A stretch of DNA of 64,000 bases from Serratia oryzae (GCF_001976145.1 NZ_MOXD01000011.1:86316-150315); one strand, 5' to 3'; positions 21,049 to 30,157 are shown, counted from the first letter of the stretch. The notes: generated from the letters alone by a model not told the origin. Made by a program: numbers and translations.

Positions 21049-21936
21049 ATGTCATCACATCGTCCCGGTTTCGGCCCTAGCTGGCTGCCCTATGCTCTGG
21101 TGCTGCCTCAACTGCTGATCACCGTTATTTTCTTCCTGTGGCCCGCCGGTCAGGCTCTGTGGTATTCGGTACAGAGTGTCGATCCCTTTGGCCTCTCCAG
21201 CCAGTTTGTCGGCCTGGATAACTTTAGCCAACTGTTCCAGGATCCCTATTATCTGGAGTCGTTCTATACCACGCTGGTGTTCAGCTCCTTGGTGGCCGGG
21301 GTCGGCCTGCTGGTGTCGTTGCTGTTTGCGGCGCTGGTGGATTATGTGTTGCGTGCCAGCCGCGTCTACCAAACGCTGATGATCCTGCCCTATGCGGTAG
21401 CGCCCGCCGTGGCGGCGGTGCTGTGGATCTTCCTGTTCAGCCCCGGCATGGGGTTGATCACCCGCTTTCTCGCCGGTTTCGGCTACGAATGGAATCATGC
21501 GCAAAACAGCGGCCAGGCGATGTTCCTGGTGGTGCTGGCGTCTGTATGGCAGCAGATCAGCTATAACTTTCTGTTTTTCCTGGCGGCATTGCAGTCAATC
21601 CCACGCTCGCTGGTGGAAGCGGCGGCGATCGACGGCGCAGGCCCGGTGCGGCGCTTCTTCAATCTGGTGCTGCCGCTGATCGCTCCGGTCAGCTTCTTCC
21701 TGCTGGTGGTGAACCTGGTGTACGCCTTTTTCAATACCTTCCCGGTGATCGACGCCGCCACCGGCGGCGGCCCGGGGCAATCCACCACCACGCTGATCTA
21801 CAAGGTTTACCGTGAAGGCTTTGCTGGCCTGGATCTGTCCAGCTCTGCGGCGCAGTCGGTGATCCTGATGCTGTTGGTGATTGGCCTGACGGTGATTCAG
21901 TTCCGCTTTGTTGAACGTAAGGTGCGTTATCAATGA
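21049..21936 (+). CDS. ugpA: Glycerol-3-phosphate ABC transporter permease UgpA
   Basis: This 295-residue permease has six membrane segments and the MalF/UgpA-type EAA loop [24 protein letters not shown] near residue 190. It forms the channel with UgpE. Its stop overlaps the ugpE start by four bases. It is 114 bp from ugpB, with a REP-like palindrome in the gap. Confidence 0.95.
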   Translation: MSSHRPGFGPSWLPYALVLPQLLITVIFFLWPAGQALWYSVQSVDPFGLSSQFVGLDNFSQLFQDPYYLESFYTTLVFSSLVAGVGLLVSLLFAALVDYVLRASRVYQTLMILPYAVAPAVAAVLWIFLFSPGMGLITRFLAGFGYEWNHAQNSGQAMFLVVLASVWQQISYNFLFFLAALQSIPRSLVEAAAIDGAGPVRRFFNLVLPLIAPVSFFLLVVNLVYAFFNTFPVIDAATGGGPGQSTTTLIYKVYREGFAGLDLSSSAAQSVILMLLVIGLTVIQFRFVERKVRYQ

Positions 21937-22778
21937 TTGAGAATCGACGCGGGCTGGACATTTTCAGCCATACGATGCTGATTATCGGCGTGCTGGTGGT
22001 GCTGTTCCCGCTGTATGTGGCGTTCGTTGCCGCCACGCTGGACGATCGGCAGGTGTTTGAGGTGCCAATGCAGCTTATCCCAGGGGATCATCTGTGGAGC
22101 AACCTGAGCCATATCTGGCAGAGCGGCGTGGGTTCCCTCAAGGTGCCGTTTTCACAGTTGTTGCTCAACAGCGCGATCGTGGCGCTGGCGATCACCGCCG
22201 GTAAAATGGTGGTTTCGGTGCTTTCTGCCTATGCCATTGTCTATTTCCGTTTCCCGCTGCGCAGCCTGTTTTTCTGGCTGATCTTCATGACGTTGATGCT
22301 GCCGGTGGAGGTGCGTATTTTCCCGACGGTGGAGGTGATCTCCAACCTCAATCTGCTGGACAGCTACACCGGCCTCACGCTGCCGCTGATGGCCTCGGCA
22401 ACCGCCACCTTCCTGCTGCGCCAGTTCTTTATGACCTTGCCGGATGAGCTGCTGGAAGCGGCACGCATCGACGGCGCCGGGCCCATGCGTTTCTTCTGGG
22501 ACATCGTGCTGCCGCTGTCGAAAACCAATCTGGCAGCGCTGTTTGTCATCACCTTTATCTACGGCTGGAACCAGTATCTGTGGCCGCTGCTGATCACCAG
22601 TGATGCCTCGATGGGCACCGCCGTGGCGGGGATCCGAAGCATGATTTCCACCTCCGGTGCGCCAACCCAGTGGAACCAGGTGATGGCGGCAATGATATTG
22701 ACCTTAATTCCACCCTTGGCGGTGGTTCTTCTGATGCAGCGCTGGTTTGTGCGCGGTCTTGTAGACAGTGAGAAATAA
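21933..22778 (+). CDS. ugpE: Glycerol-3-phosphate ABC transporter permease UgpE
   Basis: This 281-residue permease has six membrane segments and the EAA loop [25 protein letters not shown] near residue 174. It pairs with UgpA. The start overlaps ugpA (ATGA) and the gene abuts ugpC directly, with no spacer, so translation of the three is probably coupled. Confidence 0.95.
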   Translation: MIENRRGLDIFSHTMLIIGVLVVLFPLYVAFVAATLDDRQVFEVPMQLIPGDHLWSNLSHIWQSGVGSLKVPFSQLLLNSAIVALAITAGKMVVSVLSAYAIVYFRFPLRSLFFWLIFMTLMLPVEVRIFPTVEVISNLNLLDSYTGLTLPLMASATATFLLRQFFMTLPDELLEAARIDGAGPMRFFWDIVLPLSKTNLAALFVITFIYGWNQYLWPLLITSDASMGTAVAGIRSMISTSGAPTQWNQVMAAMILTLIPPLAVVLLMQRWFVRGLVDSEK

Positions 22779-23852
22779 ATGGCAGGTTTAAAACTACAGG
22801 CGGTCACCAAGTCTTACGACGGCAAAACAGCGGTGATTAAGCCTTTCGATCTCGACGTAGCGGACGGTGAGTTTATCGTGCTGGTTGGCCCTTCCGGTTG
22901 CGGCAAATCGACGCTGCTGCGTATGGTGGCTGGCCTGGAACGCACCACCAGCGGCGATATTTATATCGACACCCAGCGGGTTACCGAGCTGGAGCCGAAA
23001 GATCGCGGTATCGCGATGGTGTTCCAGAACTATGCGCTGTACCCGCATATGAGCGTGTACGACAACATGGCCTACGGCCTGAAAATCCGTGGATTTGGCA
23101 AACAGCAGATTCGCCAGCGCGTGGAGGAAGCGGCGCGCATTCTGGAACTGGAGCCGTTGCTGCAGCGCAAACCGCGTGAGCTTTCCGGCGGGCAGCGGCA
23201 GCGGGTGGCGATGGGCCGAGCGATTGTGCGCGAACCGGCGGTATTCCTGTTTGATGAGCCGCTGTCTAACCTGGATGCCAAACTGCGCGTGCAGATGCGT
23301 CTGGAACTGCAGCAACTGCACCGCCGCCTGAAAACCACCAGCCTGTACGTGACGCACGATCAGGTGGAGGCGATGACGCTGGCGCAGCGGGTGATCGTGA
23401 TGAACAAAGGCGTAGCGGAGCAGATCGGCACGCCGAGCCAGGTTTATCAGCGCCCGGCTTCGCTGTTTGTCGCCAGCTTTATCGGTTCCCCGGCAATGAA
23501 CCTGCTGCCCGGCGTATTGAATGCCGATGGCAGCCAACTGCAACTGGCCAGCGGTATGGCGCTGCGCTTGCCTGAGGCGCAGCCGCGCTGGGGTGGGCGT
23601 GAATTGACGCTGGGTATTCGCCCGGAGCATCTGCAACTGACCACGCGTGAGCAGGGCGGTATTCCACTGGAGCTGCAAACGCTGGAGCTGCTCGGCGCAG
23701 ATAATCTGGCGCATGGCCAATGGGGCGGTACGAGCGTGATCGCACGCCTGAGCCACGAAACCTTGCCGCCAGCGGGCAGCAGGTTATATTTACAACTGCC
23801 TACACAGGCACTGCACTTTTTTGATACCCATAGCGGATTAAGGATGGAATGA
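22779..23852 (+). CDS. ugpC: Glycerol-3-phosphate ABC transporter ATPase UgpC
   Basis: This 357-residue ABC ATPase of the MalK subfamily powers UgpAE. Walker A is GPSGCGKST near residues 37-45, the signature [15 protein letters not shown] near 135, and Walker [17 protein letters not shown]. Beyond residue 240 comes the OB-fold regulatory domain typical of MalK/UgpC ([10 protein letters not shown]). The start codon follows the ugpE stop at once, and its stop overlaps ugpQ. Confidence 0.95.
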   Translation: MAGLKLQAVTKSYDGKTAVIKPFDLDVADGEFIVLVGPSGCGKSTLLRMVAGLERTTSGDIYIDTQRVTELEPKDRGIAMVFQNYALYPHMSVYDNMAYGLKIRGFGKQQIRQRVEEAARILELEPLLQRKPRELSGGQRQRVAMGRAIVREPAVFLFDEPLSNLDAKLRVQMRLELQQLHRRLKTTSLYVTHDQVEAMTLAQRVIVMNKGVAEQIGTPSQVYQRPASLFVASFIGSPAMNLLPGVLNADGSQLQLASGMALRLPEAQPRWGGRELTLGIRPEHLQLTTREQGGIPLELQTLELLGADNLAHGQWGGTSVIARLSHETLPPAGSRLYLQLPTQALHFFDTHSGLRME

Positions 23853-24589
23853 TGACCACGGCCTGGCCTTACCCTCATATTGCTGCTCATCGCGGCGGTG
23901 GTTCTTTGGCACCGGAAAATACCCTGGCGGCGATCGATGTTGGCGCGCGCTACGGTCACAAGATGATCGAGTTTGACGCCAAGTTGGCGCAGGACGGGCA
24001 GATCTTCCTGCTTCATGACGACACGCTCGATCGCACCAGCAACGGTTGGGGCGTGGCGGGCGATCTGCCGTGGGAGAAGTTGGAGCAGTTAGACGCCGGT
24101 AACTGGTACAGCGCGGCATTTAAAGACGAGCGTCTGCCGCTGCTGGCTGAAGTGGCCGAGCGCTGCAAGCGACATGGGCTGATGGCCAATATTGAAATCA
24201 AACCGACTCTGGGCGTTGAGGAAGAAACCGGTCGCGAGGTAGCCTTGGCGGCACGTCTGCTATGGCAGGGGCAAACTGACCCGCTGCTGTCTTCATTTTC
24301 CGTTGAAGCGCTGGCGGCGGCGCAGCATGCGGTGCCGGAACTGCCACGCGGCCTGCTGCTGGATGAGTGGGATGACAATTGGCGTGAACTGACCCGCAGG
24401 CTGGAATGCGTTTCGATACATCTCAACCATAATGTTCTGACCGCCGAGCGGATAAACATGCTGAAGGCGGCTGGGCTGCGTATTCTGGTGTACACCGTCA
24501 ACAGCCCTGAGCGCGCGCGCTTATTGTTGAACTGGGGCGTGGACTGCATTTGTACCGATCGGATAGATTTAATCGGACCTAACTTTTAA
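23849..24589 (+). CDS. ugpQ: Glycerophosphodiester phosphodiesterase UgpQ
   Basis: This 246-residue cytoplasmic enzyme splits glycerophosphodiesters into glycerol-3-phosphate and an alcohol. It shows the GDPD motifs [12 protein letters not shown] near residue 14 and [26 protein letters not shown] near 41-66, with the metal-binding Glu/Asp and catalytic His residues. It has no signal peptide, as expected for UgpQ rather than GlpQ. ATG at 23849 overlaps the ugpC stop; a second ATG follows at once (23852). A repeat compound begins directly after the stop. Confidence 0.93.
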   Translation: MMTTAWPYPHIAAHRGGGSLAPENTLAAIDVGARYGHKMIEFDAKLAQDGQIFLLHDDTLDRTSNGWGVAGDLPWEKLEQLDAGNWYSAAFKDERLPLLAEVAERCKRHGLMANIEIKPTLGVEEETGREVALAARLLWQGQTDPLLSSFSVEALAAAQHAVPELPRGLLLDEWDDNWRELTRRLECVSIHLNHNVLTAERINMLKAAGLRILVYTVNSPERARLLLNWGVDCICTDRIDLIGPNF

Positions 24590-24926
24590 ACCCTCGAAGA
24601 ACAAATCTGCGTCAGCAGATTTCAGACTGATGAAAAAGTCCGTTATTAGGGGAAGCGTGCCGAAGGGGGCGTAGCGGCGCAAGCCCCGACAAATTTGCCG
24701 GGAGCAAATTTGAACGACGTTAAGTCGGCCCGTAGGGTGGGACACAAGGATGTGTCCCATCATAGCCCCTCGGTGCGCTAGACCCGGGTATCTCGGGTTT
24801 AGAAGCCATTTTGTTATCAACCTCAATCTGCGTAAGCAGATTTGAACGCTGCTGGCAGCGGTCTCGAAGAGGCGAGTTCCAAGGATGGGCCGAGTCACCA
24901 AGCAACTCGAATTATTTTGGGTATAG
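24590..24926. repeat. Compound repeat: ERIC-type end, hairpin train and inserted MITE-like element
   Basis: This begins at the ugpQ stop and ends in the ERIC-type terminus GCAACTCGAATTATTTTGGG (from 24902). Inside it, a longer copy of the MITE-like element (24621-24823) is bracketed by AAATCTGCGTCAGCAGATTT on the left and AATCTGCGTAAGCAGATTT on the right, as if it had duplicated its target hairpin. The extra 110 bp of the MITE contain their own hairpins (AAATTTGC/GCAAATTT and GGGACAC/GTGTCCC). No gene is visible. Confidence 0.7.
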
Positions 24927-24934
24927 CCACTGCC

Positions 24935-24948
24935 TAGGATTATTCTTT
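24935..24948. promoter_or_regulatory. RcsAB-box-like site upstream of the chaperone-adhesin cassette
   Basis: TAGGATTATTCTTT, whose complement AAAGAATAATCCTA differs at two positions from the RcsAB box TAAGAATATTCCTA. It differs by one base from the sites before the pilin gene. A weaker partial match, TAAGAATATGCTA, lies at 24972-24984. It lies 186 bp before the chaperone start. Confidence 0.5.
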
Positions 24949-24985
24949 TTCCCTATTACTATTGACCGCTCTAAGAATATGCTAC

Positions 24986-25114
24986 TATACCCGTCATACT
25001 TCAGGTTGCATGAGCGTTGGCTTTATTCGCTCCCCCAGTCACATTATTAATGTAAGCTCTCGGGGATTCGCTGCGTCACCACCTTCTTTGCAACTCGAAT
25101 TATTTAGGCTATAT
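24986..25114. repeat. ERIC element, near full length
   Basis: A 129-bp element running from TATACCCGTCATACTTCAGG to TGCAACTCGAATTATTTAGG, with the ERIC core in between (CCCCCAGTCAC ... GTAAGCTCTCGGGGATTC). Length and core agree with the standard 127-bp ERIC. It ends just before the fimbrial chaperone gene. Confidence 0.85.
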
Positions 25115-25133
25115 AGCCCAAGTGGTTTTCATT

Positions 25134-25928
25134 ATGCAAAGTAAAGGCTCAGGTGTTGTGATATATCGTAAAGATTTTATGTTGGCTTTATTTTTGGTCG
25201 GTATTTTATTGAGCCTAATATTTCCATCTTCAATGCATGCGGCAGTGCAATTTGATAATACGCGTATTTTTTTTTCCGCTAAAGAGCGTGAAGTTAGCAT
25301 AAGATTGATAAACAAGGGAAATGAGTCAGCATTGATGCAGGCTTGGGTTGATAAGGGTAATCCCGATATACAACCAGATAATGCTGATGCACCGTTTCTC
25401 GTTATGCCTCCGATATTTCGTTTAGATCCTAAAGAAGCACAAAGCGTACGTATAATATTTGCAGGGGAAAAATTACCTCAGGATCGGGAATCACTCTACT
25501 GGCTTAACTTTCTTGAGATCCCAGCTATTCCAAAAGAGAATGGCGTTGATTTTATTCAGTTTGCATTGCGTTCTCGGTTTAAGTTGTTTTATCGGCCGGT
25601 AGGTCTGCCTGGCAATCCATCTGAAGCGATTACACAGGTAAGATGGCGCATCATTGAACAAGATGCAGGTCGCTATGCGCTCAAAGGTGAAAATCCCACG
25701 CCATACCATATTACCTATCGATGGCTAAAACTATCCTATGGCGGTAAAGATTATGATATTGATGTGGGAATGATTAATCCTTTCGCACAGCGGGAGTACA
25801 CGCTAGGTGAAATTTCTGCTGAGGAAAAAAATGGAAGAATTCGCTATCGTGGGGTGGGTGACTACGGTATTTTGCCAGAGCAACAGGCTGTTGTGAAAAA
25901 GGTATCGGTGAATAGTACCAGTCCTTGA
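25134..25928 (+). CDS. Periplasmic fimbrial chaperone (PapD/FimC family), cassette copy
   Basis: This roughly 264-residue protein is a periplasmic chaperone that folds pilus subunits by donor-strand complementation. A signal segment (MLALFLVGILLSLIFPSSMHA) precedes AVQFDNTRIFFSAKEREVSIRLIN. Family blocks are RLDPKEAQSVRIIFAGEKLPQDRESLYWLNFLEIP and RSRFKLFYRPVGLPGNP. The start is uncertain: ATG 25134 is used, but ATG 25179, directly before the signal segment, is also possible; neither has a strong ribosome site. It is a paralogue of the second chaperone (30745) and lies directly before the adhesin gene, away from the usher. Confidence 0.85.
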   Translation: MQSKGSGVVIYRKDFMLALFLVGILLSLIFPSSMHAAVQFDNTRIFFSAKEREVSIRLINKGNESALMQAWVDKGNPDIQPDNADAPFLVMPPIFRLDPKEAQSVRIIFAGEKLPQDRESLYWLNFLEIPAIPKENGVDFIQFALRSRFKLFYRPVGLPGNPSEAITQVRWRIIEQDAGRYALKGENPTPYHITYRWLKLSYGGKDYDIDVGMINPFAQREYTLGEISAEEKNGRIRYRGVGDYGILPEQQAVVKKVSVNSTSP

Positions 25929-25973
25929 AGTATGAAGGGTTATAGTTATCTTTAATTGTTTTTGAGGGTTGTA

Positions 25974-26996
25974 ATGCGAAAGATAGGGTGGCAATTTCTA
26001 TTGCTATGTTCGGTGTTAGCCATAGTCAAGCCAACTTTAGCTGCCTGCTCATTTACGGGTGGTGGGGCTGGTAATGCGATAATAGATTTACCCTCAACAC
26101 CAATTTCGATTCCAGATGATACAGCGAATGGTACGGTGTTATGGAGCACAGGGTGGAAATGGTTTACAACAGGCCAGATAAATTGTACCACCAATGGTAA
26201 AGTTATGGGGATACTTTCCAGTGAAATCAGTACGCCCTCTCCTATTCCTCGAGTTCGTGCGACCAATGTACCAGGCATTGGTGTTGCTATCTTCTGGTGT
26301 AATAAAAACGTCACGTCATGTCCCACAGATCCTTGGGGAAGCGGCGCTGTTGGTGGCGGGGTAAGTAGCGGGTGGTCTGAGCTATCAGCACTGGACTGGC
26401 AATTTACGGCAGGCAAATATGATCCTTTTACTCAGGTTTGGGTCTACCTGATCAAAACGGGCAAAATTGAACCTGGTGTACTTTCAATCGCCGGGTCAAG
26501 TCTGGCTCAATACGATGGATTGGCCACCAGTAGAATCACTTTTGCTGGCACAACGAATGTTTCCAGCCGTTCTTGCGTGCAAACTAGCCCCTCTGCCATC
26601 AGGCTTGAACTGCCTACGATAGCAAAAAATGAATTTGGCAAAACGGGAACGCCACTGCTTGCAGGTAAGGAGCGCGCTTTTGATATTACGCTGGCATGCG
26701 ATCCTTCACTTAATGTGAAGTTGAGTATTGCTTCGAACGGCAGTCCAGTGCAAAACGTACTTGCCAATAGTATCGGTGGAAATATGGCAACTGGTGTAGG
26801 TATTCAACTTTTTCAAGGCGGAGTGGGTAGCCAAACTGTGGTGCCGCTAGATGTCAAAAGAGATATAACGACCACGGCGTCTTCCGGTAATAACCAGCCT
26901 GTGACTATCCCGCTTACTGCCCGCTATTATAAGTTCGGGGATATTGTTCCTGGTCAGATCCGGGTTTCTACCACCTATACGCTCACTTACGAATAA
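25974..26996 (+). CDS. Two-domain fimbrial tip adhesin, FimH-like architecture
   Basis: This 340-residue exported protein has a signal peptide ending near TLA-ACSF, an N-terminal receptor-binding-type domain of about 170 residues with several cysteines, and a C-terminal pilin domain from about residue 185 (SSRSCVQTSPSAIRLELPTI ... TLACDPSLNVKLS ... STTYTLTYE). That layout and the C-terminal beta-strand fit a tip adhesin like FimH. The receptor cannot be guessed; the N-terminal domain is only loosely like FimH. ATG 25974 has GAGGG at 25963-25967. It follows the chaperone by 45 bases, and an ERIC-type repeat follows it. Confidence 0.82.
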   Translation: MRKIGWQFLLLCSVLAIVKPTLAACSFTGGGAGNAIIDLPSTPISIPDDTANGTVLWSTGWKWFTTGQINCTTNGKVMGILSSEISTPSPIPRVRATNVPGIGVAIFWCNKNVTSCPTDPWGSGAVGGGVSSGWSELSALDWQFTAGKYDPFTQVWVYLIKTGKIEPGVLSIAGSSLAQYDGLATSRITFAGTTNVSSRSCVQTSPSAIRLELPTIAKNEFGKTGTPLLAGKERAFDITLACDPSLNVKLSIASNGSPVQNVLANSIGGNMATGVGIQLFQGGVGSQTVVPLDVKRDITTTASSGNNQPVTIPLTARYYKFGDIVPGQIRVSTTYTLTYE

Positions 26997-27009
26997 GAGC
27001 CTATCCCAA

Positions 27010-27162
27010 TATACCCTTCATACTTCAAGTTGCATGTGCGTTGGCTTTGTTACTCGGCCCAGTCGTGGGCCTCGCCCCTTCGGGGCCGCTGCCAGCAGCG
27101 TTCAAATCTGCTCCTGGCAGATGTGTCGCTCCTACCCTGCAACTCGAATTATTTTGGGTATA
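27010..27162. repeat. ERIC-type repeat carrying a hairpin train
   Basis: Bounded by TATACCCTTCATACTTCAAG and AACTCGAATTATTTTGGG. Instead of the ERIC core it contains four adjacent small hairpins: GGCCC/GGGCC, CCCC/GGGG, CGCTG/CAGCG and AAATCTGC/GCAGAT (27055-27126). It directly follows the adhesin gene. Confidence 0.8.
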
Positions 27163-27257
27163 AAGTCTATGAATGAGTAAGACTTTAATCGATTAAGAGC
27201 ACTTTGTGTGCTCGTAATAACTTGCACGTTGAGAAAAGTAAAAAAGACAATACTCTG

Positions 27258-27740
27258 TTATCGTGGTGCTATGGGTGTATCTTGGTCACAATAGATTATT
27301 GTGGTATCTGCTCTTACAAAAACATAACCCGAGGCATTTTGTCTATAAATCTCTAGTTGCAAGCCGCTATTTTCAAGTAGGTAAAAGTCGGGGAGTAACG
27401 CCCTGATAAATGCCGTGTATTTTGTGTTGTAGGGATCTTTAGAAACCAATAGGTAACTGTTTCCTGAACGAGTGTAGTTAAAATCAAAAATGCGATTTAC
27501 CTTGGCAACTTTGTTGCCGTTCTCTATCAGATTAAATGAACCTTTGACTTGGCCTTTACCATTGTTAAACATAAAAGATATTATGCCGGAAATCGTCTTG
27601 TCATCTAACTTTGTTTCAAAATTACTTTCACAAGAGAAATGCTCCATTGGGTAGTTTCGATAATAATCAATGGCGATGTTAGCCACGGCGACGAATGCAA
27701 CGAAGATCAGTAACCATTTTGCTAATTTTACTTTAGTCAT
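27258..27740 (-). CDS. Small membrane-anchored partner of the ToxR-like regulator
   Basis: This 160-residue protein has one N-terminal membrane helix (residues 8-26, WLLIFVAFVAVANIAIDYY) and a periplasmic domain of about 130 residues with two cysteines. I do not recognise a family by sequence. Its start overlaps the preceding winged-helix regulator gene by eight bases. Size, topology and position match the small partners in ToxR/ToxS, PsaE/PsaF and MyfE/MyfF, where the partner stabilises the regulator. That role is inferred, not shown. Confidence 0.7.
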   Translation of the reverse strand: MTKVKLAKWLLIFVAFVAVANIAIDYYRNYPMEHFSCESNFETKLDDKTISGIISFMFNNGKGQVKGSFNLIENGNKVAKVNRIFDFNYTRSGNSYLLVSKDPYNTKYTAFIRALLPDFYLLENSGLQLEIYRQNASGYVFVRADTTIIYCDQDTPIAPR

Positions 27741-28524
27741 AGTTTACCTCTCTTAATAAATTATAAGAGTGGCATCTTACACCGGGTGTGAGTATGTCTT
27801 TATCGCATATCAACATAGAGACCTGCGGTTTAGCTCGTGGCATGGTTAAGTAAACCTTACTCTGTGCTGCGCAAGGTATAGGATAATTTTTGACAAAAGA
27901 AAGGTATCGTTCTTCTGAATTATCCATTTCCGGTTTGAAGATCGCGCAGCCGTTTATCTCGGTAAACTGCGAGTAATGATTAAAATATCCCATATGTGAC
28001 TGATGTTGATGATTCTCCAAGATGAAAAGCGTAACTAGCCCTAGAGCCAACGTGACAAGAATGCCCAGAAATAGGTTTGACGTGAGCCACTTTTGTATTC
28101 CCGTGCTTTGAGCGATCTCTGCGGTAGGGGAGACGGTGGCCAATGTGGCGGAAGGCAGGCTTAAGTCAACGTTATCATTTTCTATTTCTTGCACGCTGAC
28201 CGTATCCGCAATAACAATGCCTTGTTTTGAGATTGTCTTCACAATGCCATCCAGATCCAAACTTTTCAGTGCCTTACGCAGTAATGAAATATTTTGATAC
28301 AGCGTGTTGGCACTAACATAAGCCCCCTGTTTCCCCCAGACAGATTCAAATAGCACCTTCTGACTTATCACACTGTAACGGTTGGCGAGTAAAATTTCAA
28401 AACATCGGCTGGTGGGAGCATTTAATTGCACAATGTCTTGTGGGCTTGTCATAAGATGCCGCCTTAGGTAGTGCAACTCGGGATTGAAGATAACGCTGTT
28501 ATCAATAAGGTAAACTTTGCTCAT
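27733..28524 (-). CDS. Membrane-bound winged-helix regulator (CadC/ToxR/PsaE type)
   Basis: This 263-residue protein has an OmpR-type winged helix at residues 1-105 (recognition segment VYVSANTLYQNISLLRKAL-like, with the wing SKQGIVI), a linker, one membrane helix near 148-168 (FLGILVTLALGLVTLFIL) and a periplasmic domain with four cysteines. Such proteins sense the periplasm and bind promoters from the membrane. ATG 28524 is chosen because GGGG lies six bases before it; an in-frame ATG at 28539 has no ribosome site. It is co-transcribed with the small membrane protein and divergent from the first LuxR-type regulator, in the middle of the fimbrial island. Confidence 0.8.
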   Translation of the reverse strand: MSKVYLIDNSVIFNPELHYLRRHLMTSPQDIVQLNAPTSRCFEILLANRYSVISQKVLFESVWGKQGAYVSANTLYQNISLLRKALKSLDLDGIVKTISKQGIVIADTVSVQEIENDNVDLSLPSATLATVSPTAEIAQSTGIQKWLTSNLFLGILVTLALGLVTLFILENHQHQSHMGYFNHYSQFTEINGCAIFKPEMDNSEERYLSFVKNYPIPCAAQSKVYLTMPRAKPQVSMLICDKDILTPGVRCHSYNLLREVNYD

Positions 28525-29052
28525 CGCTACCCCGATCATGTGCAGTTTTTTATAGATGACTCGATTAACCAGTCATGCTTCACGTTACTTTGAGATTGAG
28601 TGTATTGCTTGGCTCGAAAGGGCCTCACTATTGCAGGCTAACGCAAGTGCTACATAAAAAGCGCTGTGAGCGCTTTGTATGTTGTTGCTGTCGGCAAGCA
28701 ATTCGCATGATTTTGGCTTTAGTCAGTGTAACTATATCTTAAATTGCCAGATTAAGAAAATTCCATAACGGAATTTTTTTCTTAATTAAGAAAAACAACA
28801 TCGATTATGCTATTGATTTTAAATGTTTTTATTTTTTCATCCGCTGGGATCTAAAAAAGCCTTATTCAGAGTGAAATTGATTACGAATTAACCGCCCACT
28901 TCCCTATCATTCACTTCGCCAACCCGTTATCCGGCAAACTGGAAGTCGCAGCCTCGCTCAGTAGGCGTATTGAATGTACTGGCTTCACTTGTCGAAACAC
29001 GGGGATTTCTAAAACGTAATGATGATTTTTGAATGAAAACGCGAGGGCTTGG
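28525..29052. other. Divergent control region between the two regulators
   Basis: About 530 bases without a gene. It holds three dyads: AAAGCGCT-GTG-AGCGCTTT (28658-28676), an imperfect repeat TTAAGAAAATTCC/GGAATTTTTTTCTTAA (28752-28785), and the perfect 20-bp palindrome TTTTTCTTAATTAAGAAAAA (28776-28795). TAAGAAAATTCCAT (28753-28766) matches the RcsAB box at most positions. The region is strongly AT-rich and looks like a regulatory hub. Confidence 0.6.
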
Positions 29053-29736
29053 GTGAACAACAACCACTTTACTGTTAGTACCACTTGGTATCCTGAGAAT
29101 ATCATGGTGTTTGATAAGAACTTACTCTCGAGAAGAGCCATTATAGCTACCTTGAGAGAGGCTTATCCGACAAGTAGGATGAGTAAGAGTAATCGGTTGA
29201 GTGAGATATTGGTGTCGGTTACCGATGAGGCTTTGTTACAGCAGCCTACTCTATTGGTGATCGATTTTTCTGGCGACATAGAAGCTCCATTATTCTTCTT
29301 TAATCATTTTAGGGGATGGTTTGCTGAGAATCCTGACTCTCAGTTAAAGGTATTGCTATATACCTCAGTGGAGGATTGTTTCTTTATTTCAGCAATGGCG
29401 AGCTTTATCTCCGGTGGAATACTCTTGAAGTCAGAATCGCTGCTCTCCATGCCAAAAATGCTGAATACCTTCAGCCAGCCTAGCCAAGTTGTATTGAGTG
29501 ATGCGGTGCGCAAGTTAGTTGGTGAATATAGTTTCCCCTTGTTGACCGATAAGGAGTTACAAGGTTACTTTGCTGAGCTCGCCGAGCATCGGTTGGTATT
29601 AAGCTCACTAAAAACGGCAAGTAAGTATAAAACTTTCTATAGCAGGCGTTATAACACAATAGATAAGTTAGGATTTAAAAATGTGAAGCAATATTATCTG
29701 TATATTTCTAAAGTAAGCGGCATGTTGTGCAGATAA
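29053..29736 (+). CDS. RcsB/LuxR-type transcriptional regulator, copy 1
   Basis: This 227-residue protein combines a receiver-like N-terminal domain with a LuxR-type C-terminal helix-turn-helix (SKYKTFYSRRYNTIDKLGFKNVKQYYLY). Receiver landmarks survive: FDKN at the first strand, VIDFSGD with the likely phospho-acceptor Asp, LLYTS, and GGILLKSES with the conserved Lys; the usual acidic pair at strand one is reduced to one Asp. GTG 29053 is chosen because GAGGG (29043-29047) is five bases away and the resulting length equals its paralogue at 34629 (228 residues). An in-frame TTG at 29029 lacks that site. It probably controls the fimbrial genes. Confidence 0.78.
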   Translation: MNNNHFTVSTTWYPENIMVFDKNLLSRRAIIATLREAYPTSRMSKSNRLSEILVSVTDEALLQQPTLLVIDFSGDIEAPLFFFNHFRGWFAENPDSQLKVLLYTSVEDCFFISAMASFISGGILLKSESLLSMPKMLNTFSQPSQVVLSDAVRKLVGEYSFPLLTDKELQGYFAELAEHRLVLSSLKTASKYKTFYSRRYNTIDKLGFKNVKQYYLYISKVSGMLCR

Positions 29737-30157
29737 TCATTTTTGATTATGTCAATCTTAAGTTTCTCTGTGGTTGTTAAATAAAAGTGCATATATTAAC
29801 ACTTGTTTTATGTTTTAGGATTTTTCTTTGTTTTTTATCCATTCTTTAGGAATATTCTTTGGTTTTATGCGCTTTTGATAGGAATATTCTTTAAGAATAA
29901 TCTATGAATATAGCTTTTTTGAGGGTATATTATGCAGCGAGCTTAGGGTAGTGGCGTATCAAATGAGCGCAGTAGAAAAGCAATAAATAAGGTAACGACG
30001 TTTATTGTTGAATGTTAACTCTGCTCGTATCACATTGTTTCCGATATACAACATAAAACTTCATAAATTTTGTAAGCCTCATTTTAGCATGGGGTGGTTT
30101 TTTGTATTCGGTAGACGCAGTTTATGACTTGGTAAATAAAAAATTTGGAGTTTTAGT
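29737..30157 (+). promoter_or_regulatory. Pilin promoter region with phased RcsAB-box-like repeats
   Basis: Sites resembling the RcsAB box stand in the same orientation at 29816-29829 (TAGGATTTTTCTTT), 29847-29860 and 29879-29892 (both TAGGAATATTCTTT), 31 and 32 bp apart, which is about three helical turns. A fourth, TAAGAATAATCTA, abuts the third at 29892-29904. A likely -10, TATATT, is at 29926-29931, with no good -35, as expected for an activated promoter. The leader to the pilin ATG would be about 220 bases. No invertible-element ends were seen. Confidence 0.65.

Noticed and set aside
22794-23756. Long minus-strand frame opposite ugpC
   Set aside because: It mirrors codon bias of the real ugpC gene, is rich in His/Arg/Gln with no domain, and has no ribosome site.
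29737-30157. Invertible fim-type switch before the pilin
   Set aside because: I found no inverted-repeat ends at suitable spacing and no recombinase gene in the island.
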